Shown piece by piece: positions 23,897-35,070 of a stretch of 64,000 nt of DNA. The number at the start of each line of letters is the position of its first letter. Position 1 is the first letter of the stretch. The stretch is from Camellia lanceoleosa (taxonomy: Eukaryota > Streptophyta > Magnoliopsida > Ericales > Theaceae): assembly GCA_025200525.1 (NCBI GenBank), contig CM045770.1, positions 127,201,429 to 127,265,428 of the forward strand, in the 5' to 3' direction. Under the pieces are notes generated by a model. It was not told the DNA's origin and made no database searches. It saw only the letters and a list, made by a program, of their open reading frames with translations. Position numbers and translations under genes: made by a program.

Positions 23897-24200
23897 ACGC
23901 TCGAGCGTAGGAGTTCACGCTTGAGCGAGCACTCTGAATATGTGCACTTCCACTCGAGCGACTTGATGCCTGCTCGAGCGTGAAATGCATGTATCTAGAA
24001 GCTCATATGTTTTACAGCACGCTCAAGCGACAAAAGTCACGCTCGAGCGAGGGTCTAAGTCTCACGCTCGAGTGTGATATATAAGTAACCAGTACTTTTT
24101 CAAAGTTTATAGTCCGCTCGAGTGAGAGAAGTCATGCTTGAGCGAACCCTCACTTTTTGCATGTCCGTTCGAGCGATGAAAGCCACCCTCAAGCGTGGAC
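23897..24200. repeat. Array of ~11 CTCGAG palindromic words in 5' LTR
   Basis: Variants of ACGCTCGAGCGT recur about every 20-45 bp, starting with the perfect 12-bp palindrome at 23897-23908, followed by forms such as acgcttgagcgag, actcgagcgac and tgctcgagcgtg. The corresponding array in the 3' LTR is at about 33407-33735. The spacing is irregular and the units differ, so this is not a simple satellite. Confidence 0.8.
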
Positions 24201-24356
24201 CCTGTTTTCAGCAAACTTTGGAAAATGTTTTCTAATGCAATATTTTTGCATTCTCATTCCATCCTAGGCATTCCTAAGCCATGATTAAGTCACCATAATA
24301 AGAATAAGAGTATAAACACACTAAGAACAAGTGAAATAAGTTATGTACAATTCAAA

Positions 24357-26712
24357 TGTCACGACCCAAACCCGCCCTTATGGGTTTAGCACCGTAACTG
24401 ACCAGTAATCCGAGATTACCAAAGGCCCCGCTAACAAGAATACAAAGGATACAGTATGTGGGTCATGGAAGCCAATACAGTAATTAAACAATGTCCAATG
24501 AGCTGTAACAGTCTGTATGCAAAAAGACTTTTCATACATATATACGGTCAGTAATAAAACAGTATGCACAATATTTACAGTCATTCAGGACATGGACCTA
24601 ATCCCTGTTAAACAGTACAGTAACAGTCTATACAGAATACAAAACAGATACCGAGACAGACGGGGGAAATTAAAACACCCCTAAGCCATAACTTGAGAGG
24701 CTTGGAACCTCGCAGTGAGGCACAGTAGTTGGCTTGACAAAAAGGGGAGTCTAACCCATGCTCCTAGCTCCGATCTGGTGCCTGAACACCTACATATATA
24801 TATATAAACAGTGAGCTAAAGCCCAGTGAATGACATAGTGCGTAAAGAGGTTAAGAATGAATGTCCTTTCAGTATTGAAAACAGTCAATTGATTCAGTAT
24901 ATCAGTCATTTAGTCATAACAGTCATATGTGGTACATCCATTAGCATAGCAGTAGAGTAAACAGTAGGTCTTGAAAGACCAATACCAATGATGGCCATCA
25001 TGACAAGAAATGTAAGTTCCAAGATAGGAACCACAGAGATCTCGTAATAAAGAGCGAATAAGAAATGAGTTGCTATAGATGCGATAATACAGTTCAGAAT
25101 AGAGAACAAACATTTAATCAAGAACAAGATCAATTCATAAACAAGATGCTTTAAATAAATACATTTGAACATATATTTACACAATTGTTACTCACAGTTC
25201 TCGGCTATAAAAACTAGAGCGCCTTCGAAGCCAACCCTATACAAAGGACATAACGAACACACACTAAGTTACACATTCGAATCAAAGACTTAGTCCCTAC
25301 TTAGCCTCGGGTGGTTCTACGCCTATATCCTCATTAAGATGCCTTAAACTAGGCCTAAGAATGCCTAGGATGAAATGAGGATGCAAAGATGCACTCGTAA
25401 AATATTTTCGTAATTTTCGTAATAGGGTCCCGCCAACGTGATTTCCCAAATGAGCGACATGCAGATAGTTCTCGCCGAGCATCACTTTATGTTTCGAGCG
25501 ACCGCAAAACAGTCAAAAGTACTAGATGCTCAAAATCCACGCTCGACGGGCGCCGACTTCGCTCGAAGCAGATGACACGAGCCTCCGCCGAGCGCATATT
25601 CTTCACTCGAGCGGATCAGAAACAAGGTAAGATGCTGGAGCTCAATTCCACACTCGAAAAGTGCCAATAACTCGCTGAAAGCGTGAGTTCAAAATCTGAA
25701 TTCCCAGATTTGAACCTCAAGCTCAAATTCAACTTTCAATGAATCAAATTCAATCCTTTGGGCCCATTTCCTGGAAACACTTGTAAATACATAGTATGAC
25801 ATGATTCAAAGCTCAAATTGTAAAATCAAGGCCCAAAGGTAGTTCAATTAAATCCAAAGTCAAACCAATTTTTCATGAACAAGATGAACATGGAACATAC
25901 ATGAATTTAAACACTTCAAAGCTTCAAATGCTAGCCCAATTGAGCCAATTCTTTCTAAAACATGATGAAATCATGGACTATACCAATAATATGAATATGC
26001 ATATACCAAATTCCATGAAATTAACTTCCAAATGTAAGGATATAAACATACATACAAAGATTAAGCTTCCATTCAACAATTTAGCACCAATTCTAGGCTC
26101 TACCCTCAAATGGACCATGAACCATGCAAGAACAATCTTAAATACATCAATAAAAGGTTGAATTTCCTACCTTAAGCCTTCAATTATAAGACTAGAAGCT
26201 CAAGTTTGCAATCTATACTTTAATTCTTCAAGCCACCACACAAAATCAAGTTGAAATCACTCATTTCCTCTCATTCTCTCACTCTAGTCGGTTGTGGCCT
26301 CTAAAATGTCTGAAGGAATGTGTTTGGTCAAGTGTTGTATAAGTGATACAATAAGTCCTAGCATTGCCCACTAACATGGCATTATGGTAAATAAGGCAAC
26401 TCTTGCCAATTAGCTTGATTTAATCTAATTTAATCATACCAAATTACATCTCAGATAAATATGCCATAAAATCACATAAGTTATGATTAATACATAACAC
26501 TAATCGATTTCGGATTCGGCTGCCGATAAGGCCTTCAATTCGCAATTTAAAACATAAAACATGGACAGATAAGTTTAACAGTCAACAGATAGATATGCAT
26601 TTAAACTAACGCATTAATCACCCAAAGATTTCATGATTCATTTACTTTTCATAATCACCCCAGCTTAGCAAAGAATCGCGGTTAATCAGAATCGCAAGTG
26701 AGGGTTATTACA
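24357..26712 (-). mobile_element. Solo LTR nested in the 5' LTR, TSD TCAAA
   Basis: On the minus strand it starts TGTAATAACCCTCAC at 26712 and ends GGGTTTGGGTCGTGACA at 24357, flanked by TCAAA (24352-24356 and 26713-26717). The host 3' LTR is uninterrupted at the same place (near 33890). The termini and the CTCGAG words resemble the host LTR, so it belongs to a related gypsy family inserted in reverse. There is no internal coding sequence. A second copy of the same insertion event is at 61656-64000. Confidence 0.9.
25490..25690. repeat. CTCGAG-type array in nested solo LTR (degraded)
   Basis: Fragments such as cgctcgacgggcgc, actcgagcgg and ccgagcgc occur here. The duplicate at 62703-62980 shows about ten clearer words (agctcgagcgga, tgctcgagcatc, cgctcgagcgta). 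The copies disagree precisely at these words. Confidence 0.65.
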
Positions 26713-27763
26713 TCAAACGTGTGTTTCAGGTGTATATTTGTTATGTGTTAATATAGGTCACGTGTTGTAGACCGTTTGCTTAGCTTGTTCTGTCTATCTG
26801 TACCGGAGGCCAACTGTGAGTAATAACTTAGTAAAGCTATGTTCAACTTTATTTAGTTTATGTATGATAAGAAAAGATTTGTTTTCTGAAATGCTATGTT
26901 CTCGCATAATGAATGATTGTCCAATTTCTATCATGTATTTGTGGCATTCTAAGTATCATATGATATCTATTAGCTATTACCCGGTATCGGAGGTCCCATT
27001 ATAGGACTTATTATGTATGTCATCTGTTACCCGTACCGGAGGCCCCAGTATGGAGCTCAGCATGTTTATTCTCTGTTACCCATATCCGGAGGTTCCTTTA
27101 TGGAACTGGTTATTCATAACCACCGTATGTTCTCAGATCTGCTCAGATTCTGCTCATAGCGCTTAATGGACGCATTCACGATGATTAAGCATGAACTTTA
27201 ATTCTCGTATATGATGTGAACAAGAATATGAATATGAATCATATGAATCAATTATGATTTCGAATCAGATGGACATCATTCATTAAAATCCTTTACTCCA
27301 TTATTATTCACTGGGCTTCCGCTCACTATTTATATTATGTATGTAGGTGAGCAGGCGCGTAACCAGGCCTAAGTTGCCGCCTGGAGTTTTGGTGTCAGCC
27401 AGCTATCGTGCCTCCCGTGGAGGTTCCTTTTGAGATCTGTCCAAGCTTTTGTGTTTTGGAACTTTTGTGCCTCCTAAATGTTTATGTCTGGACTGAACAT
27501 GTGTTTGAAAGTTTTGTATAAATGGCTCAAGTGACGTAAGACTGATGCTTTTATAATGTCACATATACGAGTAAAAAGTTTTAAATTATTTGTCTTTTTG
27601 TCTCATGTATGTCATCACAGCTCATTGGGCCACGTATATTTGTTATATTTGCTTCTGTAGCCCCCAACTATATGATATTCTGTTAAGAGGCCTTTGGTAA
27701 TCTAAGGATTACTAGCCAGTTACGATGCTAAACCCATAGAGACAGGTTTGGGTCGTAACAGAG

Positions 27764-27775
27764 TGGTATCAGAGC
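27764..27775 (+). promoter_or_regulatory. Primer-binding site, initiator Met tRNA
   Basis: TGGTATCAGAGC lies 3 bp after the 5' LTR end and is the standard complement of the 3' end of plant initiator tRNA-Met, used to prime minus-strand DNA synthesis. Confidence 0.92.
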
Positions 27776-27977
27776 ATGTGTTCTACCGCACACACAGGTT
27801 CATATGAGCTTAGGATGTCCTAGTAAGAAGTAGGGGCATTCCATTTGCATGTGTGAGTGTGTGGTAATCCAAATGGATATTAAAAAAAAAAACTAAATAT
27901 AAATCTGAGCAAACGAATTGAAACAAATGAATGAGATTATTTGTATGTTCAATATTATTTGGTGTCTCTATAGCAAT

Positions 27978-28900
27978 ATGGAGAATGCAAGGGGAAATGA
28001 TATAAGTGAATCTTCAGAGGCTCGCATGAGCCGAATGGAACAGATGCTTGCGGCATTGACTGAAACTATAATGCAACAACAAAGACAACAACCTTTGCCC
28101 CATCCGCCTCTATCGGTACGAGACGAAACAAATAATAATGATATTATCAACCTAACATAGAAATTCATGAAGATGAAACCACCAACATTCTTTGGTGGAA
28201 TTGAACCATTGAAAGCAAAAACATGGTTGCTTGAGATAGAAAAATTGTTTGAGGTATTTCTCAGACGAGACTCGTAGGTTTTATTGCCCACCTTTACTAT
28301 TAAAGACGAAGCACGGAGATGGTGGTTACTGATTCGGAATACCAATGGGAATATGACGTGGGCTCAATTTAATGAGATCTTTAATGAAAAATATTTTCCT
28401 CAATGTTTTCGAGACCAAAAAGTGTCTGAATTCCAAGAACTTAAGCAAGGAAGAATGTCTGTAGCTGAGTACGAGGCAAAGTTCACTGAATTAGCCAGAT
28501 TTGCTCCCCATATGGTGGACACAAACTACAAGAAAGCCCGCAAATTTGAGGGAGGATTGGACCTAGACATATTTGATCGAGTTGGTGTACTAAAGTTGCC
28601 AACATATGTGCAAGTTCTTGACAGATCCTTAATGGCAGAAGCCACGCTAGCCGTTAAGAGACAAAATAAGGCCCCAACAACAACAACAACAGAATGGAAG
28701 GGAAAGAGGTCTGGGTATGGTTTCATAAAAGGTCGTTCTCATGTAAATAAAAAGCGTATTGTGGCCTACAAGCAAATGAGTCGAAAGCAAAGGATCTATT
28801 TTGGTTTGTCCTGATTGTGGAAGAAGGCATAGTGGTGTATGTTACCAAGCATCCGGTGCTTGTTTCCGATGTGGCAAGACAGGCCAGTAGTGAAAGATTG
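27978..28900 (+). pseudogene. Chromovirus gag (capsid and zinc knuckle)
   Basis: A plausible start is MENARGNDIS at 27978. Stops follow near 28158 and 28276, then sense continues in 28284-28814 with WWLLIRNTNGNMTWAQFNEI, FNEKYFPQCFRDQK, FQELKQGRMSVAEYEAKF and ELARFAPHMV. This is the gag capsid domain that forms the virus-like particle. A knuckle region follows at about 28806-28895 (CPDCGRRHSGVC and CFRCGKTGQ), with a stop right after it. The full-length family gag-pol is one continuous frame, so this copy is broken in at least four places. Confidence 0.88.
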
Positions 28901-29086
28901 CCCACTTGGGTCTGAGAATGCCAGCCGTCCTATGATGAGCTCAACTGGGTCCGCCTCTACAGTCAAAACAAATACAAAAGCTAATGTTGAAAAAGAACCT
29001 TTGAGACAAGGTCGAGTGTTTGCCTTGGTGCCTGGTGATGTACAAAACACTGAAACTGTGGTGTCAAGTATACTTCTATATGTTCG

Positions 29087-29551
29087 ATGCAAAAAAAAAA
29101 AAGTATACTCTCTATATGTTCTCAAAATGCATGTATACCGATAGATTCTGGTTCTACGCATTCCTTCGTGTCGTACGCTTTCTCTCAAAAATTAACTAGG
29201 CCACTAGAACCTACGACATATGTGTTATCTGTACCTACACCGTTTGGGGATTCTATGATATGTGCTTATGTTTATCCGGCATGTGATATTATGATTGGTG
29301 ATATGACATTGTATGTTGACTTGTTGCCCTTGAACATTAATAATTTTGATTGTATTCTGGGTATGGACTGGTTGACTAAATACTGTGCTACTATTGACTG
29401 TGCAAGTAAATCTGTTGTGTTTAGACTACCGGGTATGCTTGGTTTTATTTTTACTGAAAATGGGATAGTTCCTCTCCCATACTTGATTTCGGCCATAAAG
29501 TCGTTAAATTGCTTAGGAAGGGATATAGGGGCTACTTGTGTTGTATACTGA
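29087..29551 (+). pseudogene. Chromovirus aspartic protease domain
   Basis: The frame contains IDSGSTHSFVSYAF, with the DSG active-site triad of retropepsins, then DMTLYVDLLPLNINNFDCIL and GMDWLTKYCATIDC. These are the flap-to-C-terminal signatures of gypsy proteases. It would cleave the polyprotein in the particle. The catalytic triad is intact, but upstream (an A10-11 tract at 29090) and downstream stops isolate the domain. The run of A may be a true frameshift or a sequencing artefact. Confidence 0.87.
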
Positions 29552-29639
29552 CTACGTCATCTGATAGTGCTAATGTGGAAACTATTTCTGTTACTTGTGA
29601 ATTTTCCGATGTGTTTTTGAATGACTAGCCTGGAGACTT

Positions 29640-30353
29640 GGTTGATAAAGAAATTGAATTCACTATTGAAGTAATTTCGGGAACATAACCTATTTCCAAG
29701 ACCCACTATAGAATGTCAACCTCAAAATTGAAAGAATTAAAAACTCAACTTCAGGAACTGCTAAACAAGAAATTCATCCGTCCGAGCACTTCACCTTGAG
29801 GTGCTTCAGTTCTATTTGTCAAAAAGAAAGATGGATCTTTGAGGTTATGTATAGACTATCGAGAATTGAACAAAATAACTATCAAGAACAAATACCCTTT
29901 GCCTCGAATAGATGACTTGTTTGATCAACTTTAGAGAGCCCAAGTGTTTTCCAAGATTGATCTCAGATCTGGGTATCTCCAGTTAAAAGTTAAGGCAGAG
30001 ACATAGAGAAAACTGCATTCAGAACTAGATATGGACATTATGAATTTTTAGTAATGCCATTCGGGGTGACTAATGCACCTGCTACCTTTATGGACCTTAT
30101 GAACAGAGTGTTTAAATCATTTTTGGATGAATTCATTGTTGTATTTATTAATGATATTTTGATTTACTCCAAAAGAAAGAAAGATCATGAGAATCACTTG
30201 AGAACTGTGTTACAGATTCTAAGAGAAAAGAAGCTATATGTGAAATTGTCCAAATGTGAATTCTGGCTTGACAATGTAACATTTTTGGGACATGTAATCA
30301 ACAAGGATGGTATCCCTGTTGACCCAAAGAAAATTGAAGCTGTTGTGGACTGA
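29640..30353 (+). pseudogene. Chromovirus reverse transcriptase, FINDIL active site
   Basis: Read in order: [47 protein letters not shown] (motif A, catalytic Asp kept), then after a one-base loss near 30000 the frame [40 protein letters not shown] and [18 protein letters not shown]. The normal motif C is FIDDIL; here the first Asp codon is AAT (Asn), so the enzyme would be inactive even without its stops. Stops at 29797, 29932 and 30351 each fit a C-to-T or G-to-A change. Confidence 0.9.
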
Positions 30354-30935
30354 CCAAAACCAACAAATGTGATAGAAGTTAGAAGTTTCCTAAGACTTGC
30401 AGGTCACTACAGAAGATTCATAAAAAGACTTTGCAAAACTTTCCATGCCATTGACCCAGTTAACTCAGAAAAATGTATCATTTGATTGGAATGAGCAACG
30501 AGAGTCAGCCTTTCATGAGTTGAAGACCAGATTAGTAACTGCACCAATTTTGATTTTGCCCAATGGTACTGATGGGTTTCAGATTTACAGTGATGCTTCA
30601 TACAAAGGTTTGGGGTGTGTTAATGCAAAATGAGAAAGTAATTGCTTATGCCTCTTGGCAACTTCGCTCACATGAAAAGAATTACCAAGCACATGATCTT
30701 GAACTTGCAACTGTAGTATTTGCCTTGAAAATTTGGCGACATTATCTGTATGGAGCGCAATTCGTGAACTGCATATCGACCACAAAAGCCTCAAGTATAT
30801 CTTCACTCGAGAGAACCGACTATGAGACAAAGAAGATGGTTGGAATTGACCAAGGACTATGATTTGCAAATCTTGTATCATCCAGAAAAAGCTAATACTG
30901 TAGCTGACGCCTTGAGCCAGAAGTCGATTGGAAAT
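30354..30935 (+). pseudogene. Chromovirus RNase H domain
   Basis: Recognisable parts are [33 protein letters not shown] (first Asp), [19 protein letters not shown] (Glu), KASSIS/LKYIF-type sequence in alternating frames, and [20 protein letters not shown] with ANTVADALSQKS (last Asp). It degrades the RNA of the RNA-DNA hybrid. Frameshifts near 30620 and 30770 break it. Catalytic positions are retained as far as can be read. Confidence 0.85.
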
Positions 30936-31079
30936 TTGTCATATTTGCTTTCCAGTCAAAAAGAGTTGCTAGATGACCTGGAAAAGAATGAGATTGAAAT
31001 TATTTTGTGAAAGCAAGGTGGGGTTTTAGCTGCTATTTCTGCTCAACTTGCAATCATTGAAGAAATCAAACAGAAGTAA

Positions 31080-31975
31080 CTTGAAGATGAGTACTTGAAA
31101 AAGATGGTTGAAGAATTTAACTCAAAGCCGAGGCCGGGGTTTGTGTCTGAGAATAATGTGTTGAAATTTCATAATAGACTTTGTATACCAGATTCCTCCG
31201 ATTTGAGAAAACGTGTTATGACTGAGGCTCATAATTCAAAATTCTCCATGCATTCGGGGAACACAAAGATGTATCACAATCTGAGACCAAATTTCTGGTG
31301 GCCTGGAATGAAAAAGTGCATTCCAGATTTTGTGGTTAGATGTTTACATTGTCAACAAGTTAAAGTTGAACATCAACAACCTGCTGGTTTGTTACAGCCG
31401 ATTCCAATACCGGAATAGAAATGGGAGCACATTACCATAGACTTCACTATGGGATTGCCTCGCTCTTCTCAAGGTATGGATTTTGTCCGGGTTATAGTTG
31501 ATCGTTTGACTAAATCTGCCCATTTTCTGCCTGTTAAAACTATTTATAATGCGGATAAGTTAGCTAACATGTACGTGAACGAAATTGTGAGATTACATGG
31601 TGTACCAGTATCTATTGTATCTGACAAAGATTGGAAGTTTACATCAAGGTTCTGGAAAAGTTTACAATAGGCTTTGGGGACAGAACTAAGGTTGAGTAGT
31701 GCCTATTACCCACAGACAGATGATCAAACAGAATGAACCAATCAAACTTTAGAGGATATGCTCAGAATGTATGTATTAGATTTCCAAGGAAATTGGGAGA
31801 CCTATTTGCCGTTGGTTGAGTTTGTGTATAACAATAGTTACCATTCAAGCATTGGAATGGCTCCTTATGAAGCTTTGTATGGTAGGAAGTGCCGATCTCC
31901 GATTTGCTGGGCCAAAGTAGGCGGCAGACCATTATTGGGACCAGAACTTGTGCAAGAAAAACTGAAAACGTAAAG
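31080..31975 (+). pseudogene. Chromovirus integrase
   Basis: The N-terminal HHCC zinc module is complete (AHNSKFSMHSG ... CIPDFVVRCLHCQQ). The catalytic core shows [10 protein letters not shown] (Asp), [14 protein letters not shown] (Asp) and DDQTE just before a stop (Glu), then TNQTLEDMLRMYVLDFQGNW and PYEALYGRKCRSPICW. All three D,D,E residues survive. Stops at 31077, 31416, 31668 and 31734 interrupt it. It would insert element DNA with 5-bp staggered cuts, matching the ATATT duplication. Confidence 0.9.
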
Positions 31976-32068
31976 CTGATTTACCATACACTGAAAACTA
32001 CACAGAGGCGGCAAAAGAGCTATGCTGATGTTTGAAGGCATGATAGGGAATATGAAGTCAGAGATCAT

Positions 32069-32464
32069 GTGTTTATCAAGGTAACTCCGATGAAGGGTCA
32101 TACACGATTTAGAGTAAAAGACAAGTTGGCACCAAGATATGTTGGACCGTATGAAATTCTTGAAAAAATCGACTCGATAACATACCAAGTGGCCTTACCC
32201 CCAATGATAGAGCATATGAACAATGTTTTTCACGTATCTATGCTTCAAGAATATCTAAGAGATCCATTCCATGTCATTGAACCGACCCACGTACTTCTAA
32301 AAGATGATTATACTTATGAAGAAAGACCTATTCAGATTGTGAATCACCGGATCAAAAGATTGAGAAACAAAGAAATACCGCTGGTAAAAGTTGACTGGAA
32401 GAACCACAAGAGAACTTATGCTACATGGGAAGCAGAAGAAGATATGATGAGGAGATACCTGTAA
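32069..32464 (+). pseudogene. Integrase C-terminus with chromodomain-like tail
   Basis: This open frame holds DKLAPRYVGPYEILEKI (the GPY/F module of chromovirus integrases), ALPPMIEHMNNVFHVSMLQE and a C-terminal stretch IPLVKVDWKNHKRTYATWEA followed by EEDMMRRYL. That tail resembles the chromodomain-like end of Tekay/Del-type polyproteins, thought to guide integration into heterochromatin. The frame ends with TAA/TGT near 32464, the natural pol end. It is open throughout but cut off from the rest of pol. Confidence 0.85.
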
Positions 32465-32528
32465 CTGCTTCATGGACCCAAGGTTTTTCAAAATGAAGGC
32501 AATTCAAGTTTGAAGGACCAAACTCTTT

Positions 32529-32541
32529 AAGAGGGAAAGAC
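32529..32541 (+). promoter_or_regulatory. Polypurine tract
   Basis: AAGAGGGAAAGA lies just before the 3' LTR start. Purine runs here prime plus-strand DNA synthesis. Confidence 0.65.
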
Positions 32542-32543
32542 CA

Positions 32544-34920
32544 GAATAACCCCAACCCGTGATTAGCGCTTAATTCATGTTAATGTGTGTCAAACAAGTA
32601 ATTAAGCTAAATCCGAGATAATTACGCGTGCATTGCATCATTTTGTGTTTATATCTGCTTGACGAGAAAGATTTGTGTATGTTCTAGTTTCGGTTTATAA
32701 TTGAAGGCCTTATCGGCATCCGATTCTAAAATTGATTTGATTTGTGTTATTTGGAATTTTTGGAACCTTATGGTAGGTTTAATTGGAATTTGATTTGGAA
32801 CGATTAAATTAGATGAAATTAATGTCCACTTAATTAACCTTAATTAATTACACTTTTATCCAAGCCTATTTAAGGCACCAATTGAGTTTCAACTTCAACC
32901 TTTGTGAATTCAAGTCTCTAGGTAAGGAATCAAACTCTTAGTTGTGTAATTGAGTTAAATTTTATAAGACTTCAAGTGAATTAGATGAATTCATGTTGAT
33001 TTGAGTTAGATATGAAGAGAATTGAGCCATACCATGCATGCATGTCCATTTCTTTACAAAATGAGCATGATTTCAAAGAATTCTTTCATGCATGTGCTCA
33101 TCTCACCTATGTTTTGTGAATTCATCATGTTTTCTATCAATTTGCCTAAGTTGATCATGTTTTGAGAGGTTTGAGTTCAAGGGAATTCATGCAGGTTATG
33201 TTCATAAAACATTCATAAGGTTTAAGTTGAATTTGTGAACAATTGACATGCTTTTGGGCCTTGATTTTATGAAAGGATCTTTAAATCATGATGTTTTATG
33301 AATTTCTAAATGTTTTCCAAAATTTTGGCTCAAAAAGGATGAGTTTTGAACTGTTGGTTTGAGTTTGAAGCTTGGAGATCAAATTTGGAAATTCCAGAAT
33401 TTGAATCCACACTCGAGCGTAAGAGTTCACGCTCGAGCGAGCACTCTGAATACGTGCACTTTCGCTTGAGCGACCTGATGCCCGCTCGAGCGTGAAATGT
33501 ATGTACCCAAAAGCTCATATGTTTTGCGGCACACTTGAGCGACAAAAGTCACACTCGAGCGAGGGTCTGAGTCTCACGCTCGAGCGTGGGTCTAGCATCC
33601 GTCAAGTGTGATATATAAGCAACCAGTACTTTTTCAAAGTTTACAGCCCGCTTGAGCGAGGGAAGTCACGCTCGAGCGAACCCTCACTTTTTGCATGTTC
33701 GGTCGAGCGAGGAAAGCCACGCTCGAGCGTAGACCCTGTTTTTCAACAAACTTTGGAAAATATTTTCTAATGCAATTTTTGCATCCTCATTTCATCCTAG
33801 GCATTCCTAGGCCATGATTAAGTCACCATAATAAGAATAAGAGTAGAAACACACTAAGAAAAAGAGAAATAAGTTATGTACAATTCGAACGTATGTTTCA
33901 GGTATATATTTGTTATGTGTTAATGTAGGTCACGTGCCGTAGACCATTTGCTTAGCCTGCTCTGTCTGTCTATACTCGAGGCCAACTGCGAGTAATAACT
34001 TAGTAAAGCTATGTTCAACTTTATTTACTTTCTGTATGATAAGATAAGATTTGTTTTCTGAAATGCTATGTTCTATACAATGAATGATTGTCTAATTTCT
34101 AACATGTATTCGTGGCATCCTTAGCATTATGTGATATCTGTTAGATGTTACCCGGTATCAAAGGTTCCATTATGGGACTTATTATGTTTGTCATCTGTTA
34201 CTCGTACCGGAGGCTCCATTATGGAGCTTAGCATGTTTATTCTCTGTTACTCGGATCCGGAGATTCCTTTATGGAACTGGTTATTCATAACCATCATATG
34301 TTCTCCATCTGTTCTGTATCTGTTTTGTTAGCGCTAATGGATGTACCACGTATGATTAAGCATGAACTTTGATTCCTGTACATGATGTGAACAAGAATAT
34401 GAATCTGAATCATATGAATCAATTCGATTAATCAGATGGACATCATTCATTAAAATCCTTTACTGCTATTATTCATTGGGCTTCAGCTCACTATTTATAT
34501 TATGTATGTAGGTGAGCAGGCGCGTGACCAGGCCTAAGCTGCCGCCTGAAGTTTTGGTGTCAGCCAGCCATCGTGCCTCCTGTGGAGGTTGTTTTTGAGA
34601 TCTATCCAAGATTTTGTGTTTTGGAACTTTTGTGCCTCCGAAATGTTTATGTCTTGACTGAACATGTGTTTGAAAGTTTTGTATAAATGGCTCAAGTGAC
34701 GTAAGACTGATGCTTTTATAACGTCACATATACGAAAGTATAAAGTTTTAAATTATTTGTCTATCTCTCATGTATGTCATCACACTCATTGGGCCACGAT
34801 ATTTTGTATATTTGTTTCATAGCCCCAACTATATGATATTCTATTAAGAGGCCTTTGGTAATCCAAGGATTATCGCCGATTACGATGCTAAACCCATAGG
34901 GGCGTGTTTGGGTCATGACA
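32544..34920 (+). repeat. 3' LTR of the chromovirus
   Basis: It is collinear with the 5' LTR but starts GAATAACC instead of TGTAACAACC, so its first bases are mutated. It has a deletion matching 23221-23371 of the 5' LTR, so it is shorter (about 2,377 bp). It ends GTTTGGGTCATGACA at 34920, followed by ATATT. The CTCGAG array (about 33407-33735) is better preserved than in the 5' LTR. Confidence 0.9.
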
Positions 34921-35070
34921 ATATTTCACTTGAACCATACTATTCATTTGCCCAAACAATCCTAAATAATCCCATCTCCACCTGCTCGACATTGCAACTC
35001 GTTTGATGCTCCATCCACATTTAGTTTAAAGGTTCCATCTTAAGGGGGTTTCTAGCTAACCCAAACAAGA
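34921..35070 (-). pseudogene. RNase H (RVT_3-type) relic, N-terminal half
   Basis: The minus-strand translation gives KPP then DGTFKLNVDGAS, with the first catalytic Asp in LNVDGAS, and CRAGGDGII followed by DCLGK. This is the canonical opening of plant RVT_3 RNase H domains. Stops stand at typical Trp positions (TGG to TAG or TGA). The second half continues at 22871. Together the halves keep the D, E, D catalytic positions but not a frame. It is the oldest identifiable layer at this locus. Confidence 0.8.

Larger units (their letters stand above)
22872..27760 (+). repeat. 5' LTR of the chromovirus, with nested insert
   Basis: Excluding the 2,356-bp insert and its duplicated 5 bp, the LTR is about 2,528 bp, from TGTAACAACCACGACCCG to GGTTTGGGTCGTAACA. 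The 3' LTR is shorter mainly because it lacks the stretch corresponding to 23221-23371. Confidence 0.9.
22872..34920 (+). mobile_element. Ty3/gypsy chromovirus, both LTRs, TSD ATATT
   Basis: The element is flanked by ATATT on both sides (22867-22871 and 34921-34925). It begins TGTAACAACC and ends GGGTCATGACA. The order is 5' LTR (with a nested solo LTR), initiator-Met PBS at 27764, gag, protease, RT, RNase H, integrase, chromodomain-like end, polypurine tract and 3' LTR. The RT-RNaseH-IN order is gypsy. The C-terminal chromodomain-like tail, with ~2.4-2.5-kb LTRs, suggests the Tekay/Del chromovirus group. Many premature stops and several frameshifts make it non-autonomous. It disrupts an older RNase H relic. 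Confidence 0.93.

Noticed and set aside
23897..24200. Regularly recurring CTCGAG words as a CRISPR array
   Set aside because: Units are 10-14 bp, variable and irregularly spaced, inside a plant LTR, with no Cas genes.
28839..29144. 101-residue frame at 28839-29144 as a separate gene
   Set aside because: It is the gag-protease linker of the chromovirus read in a shifted frame.
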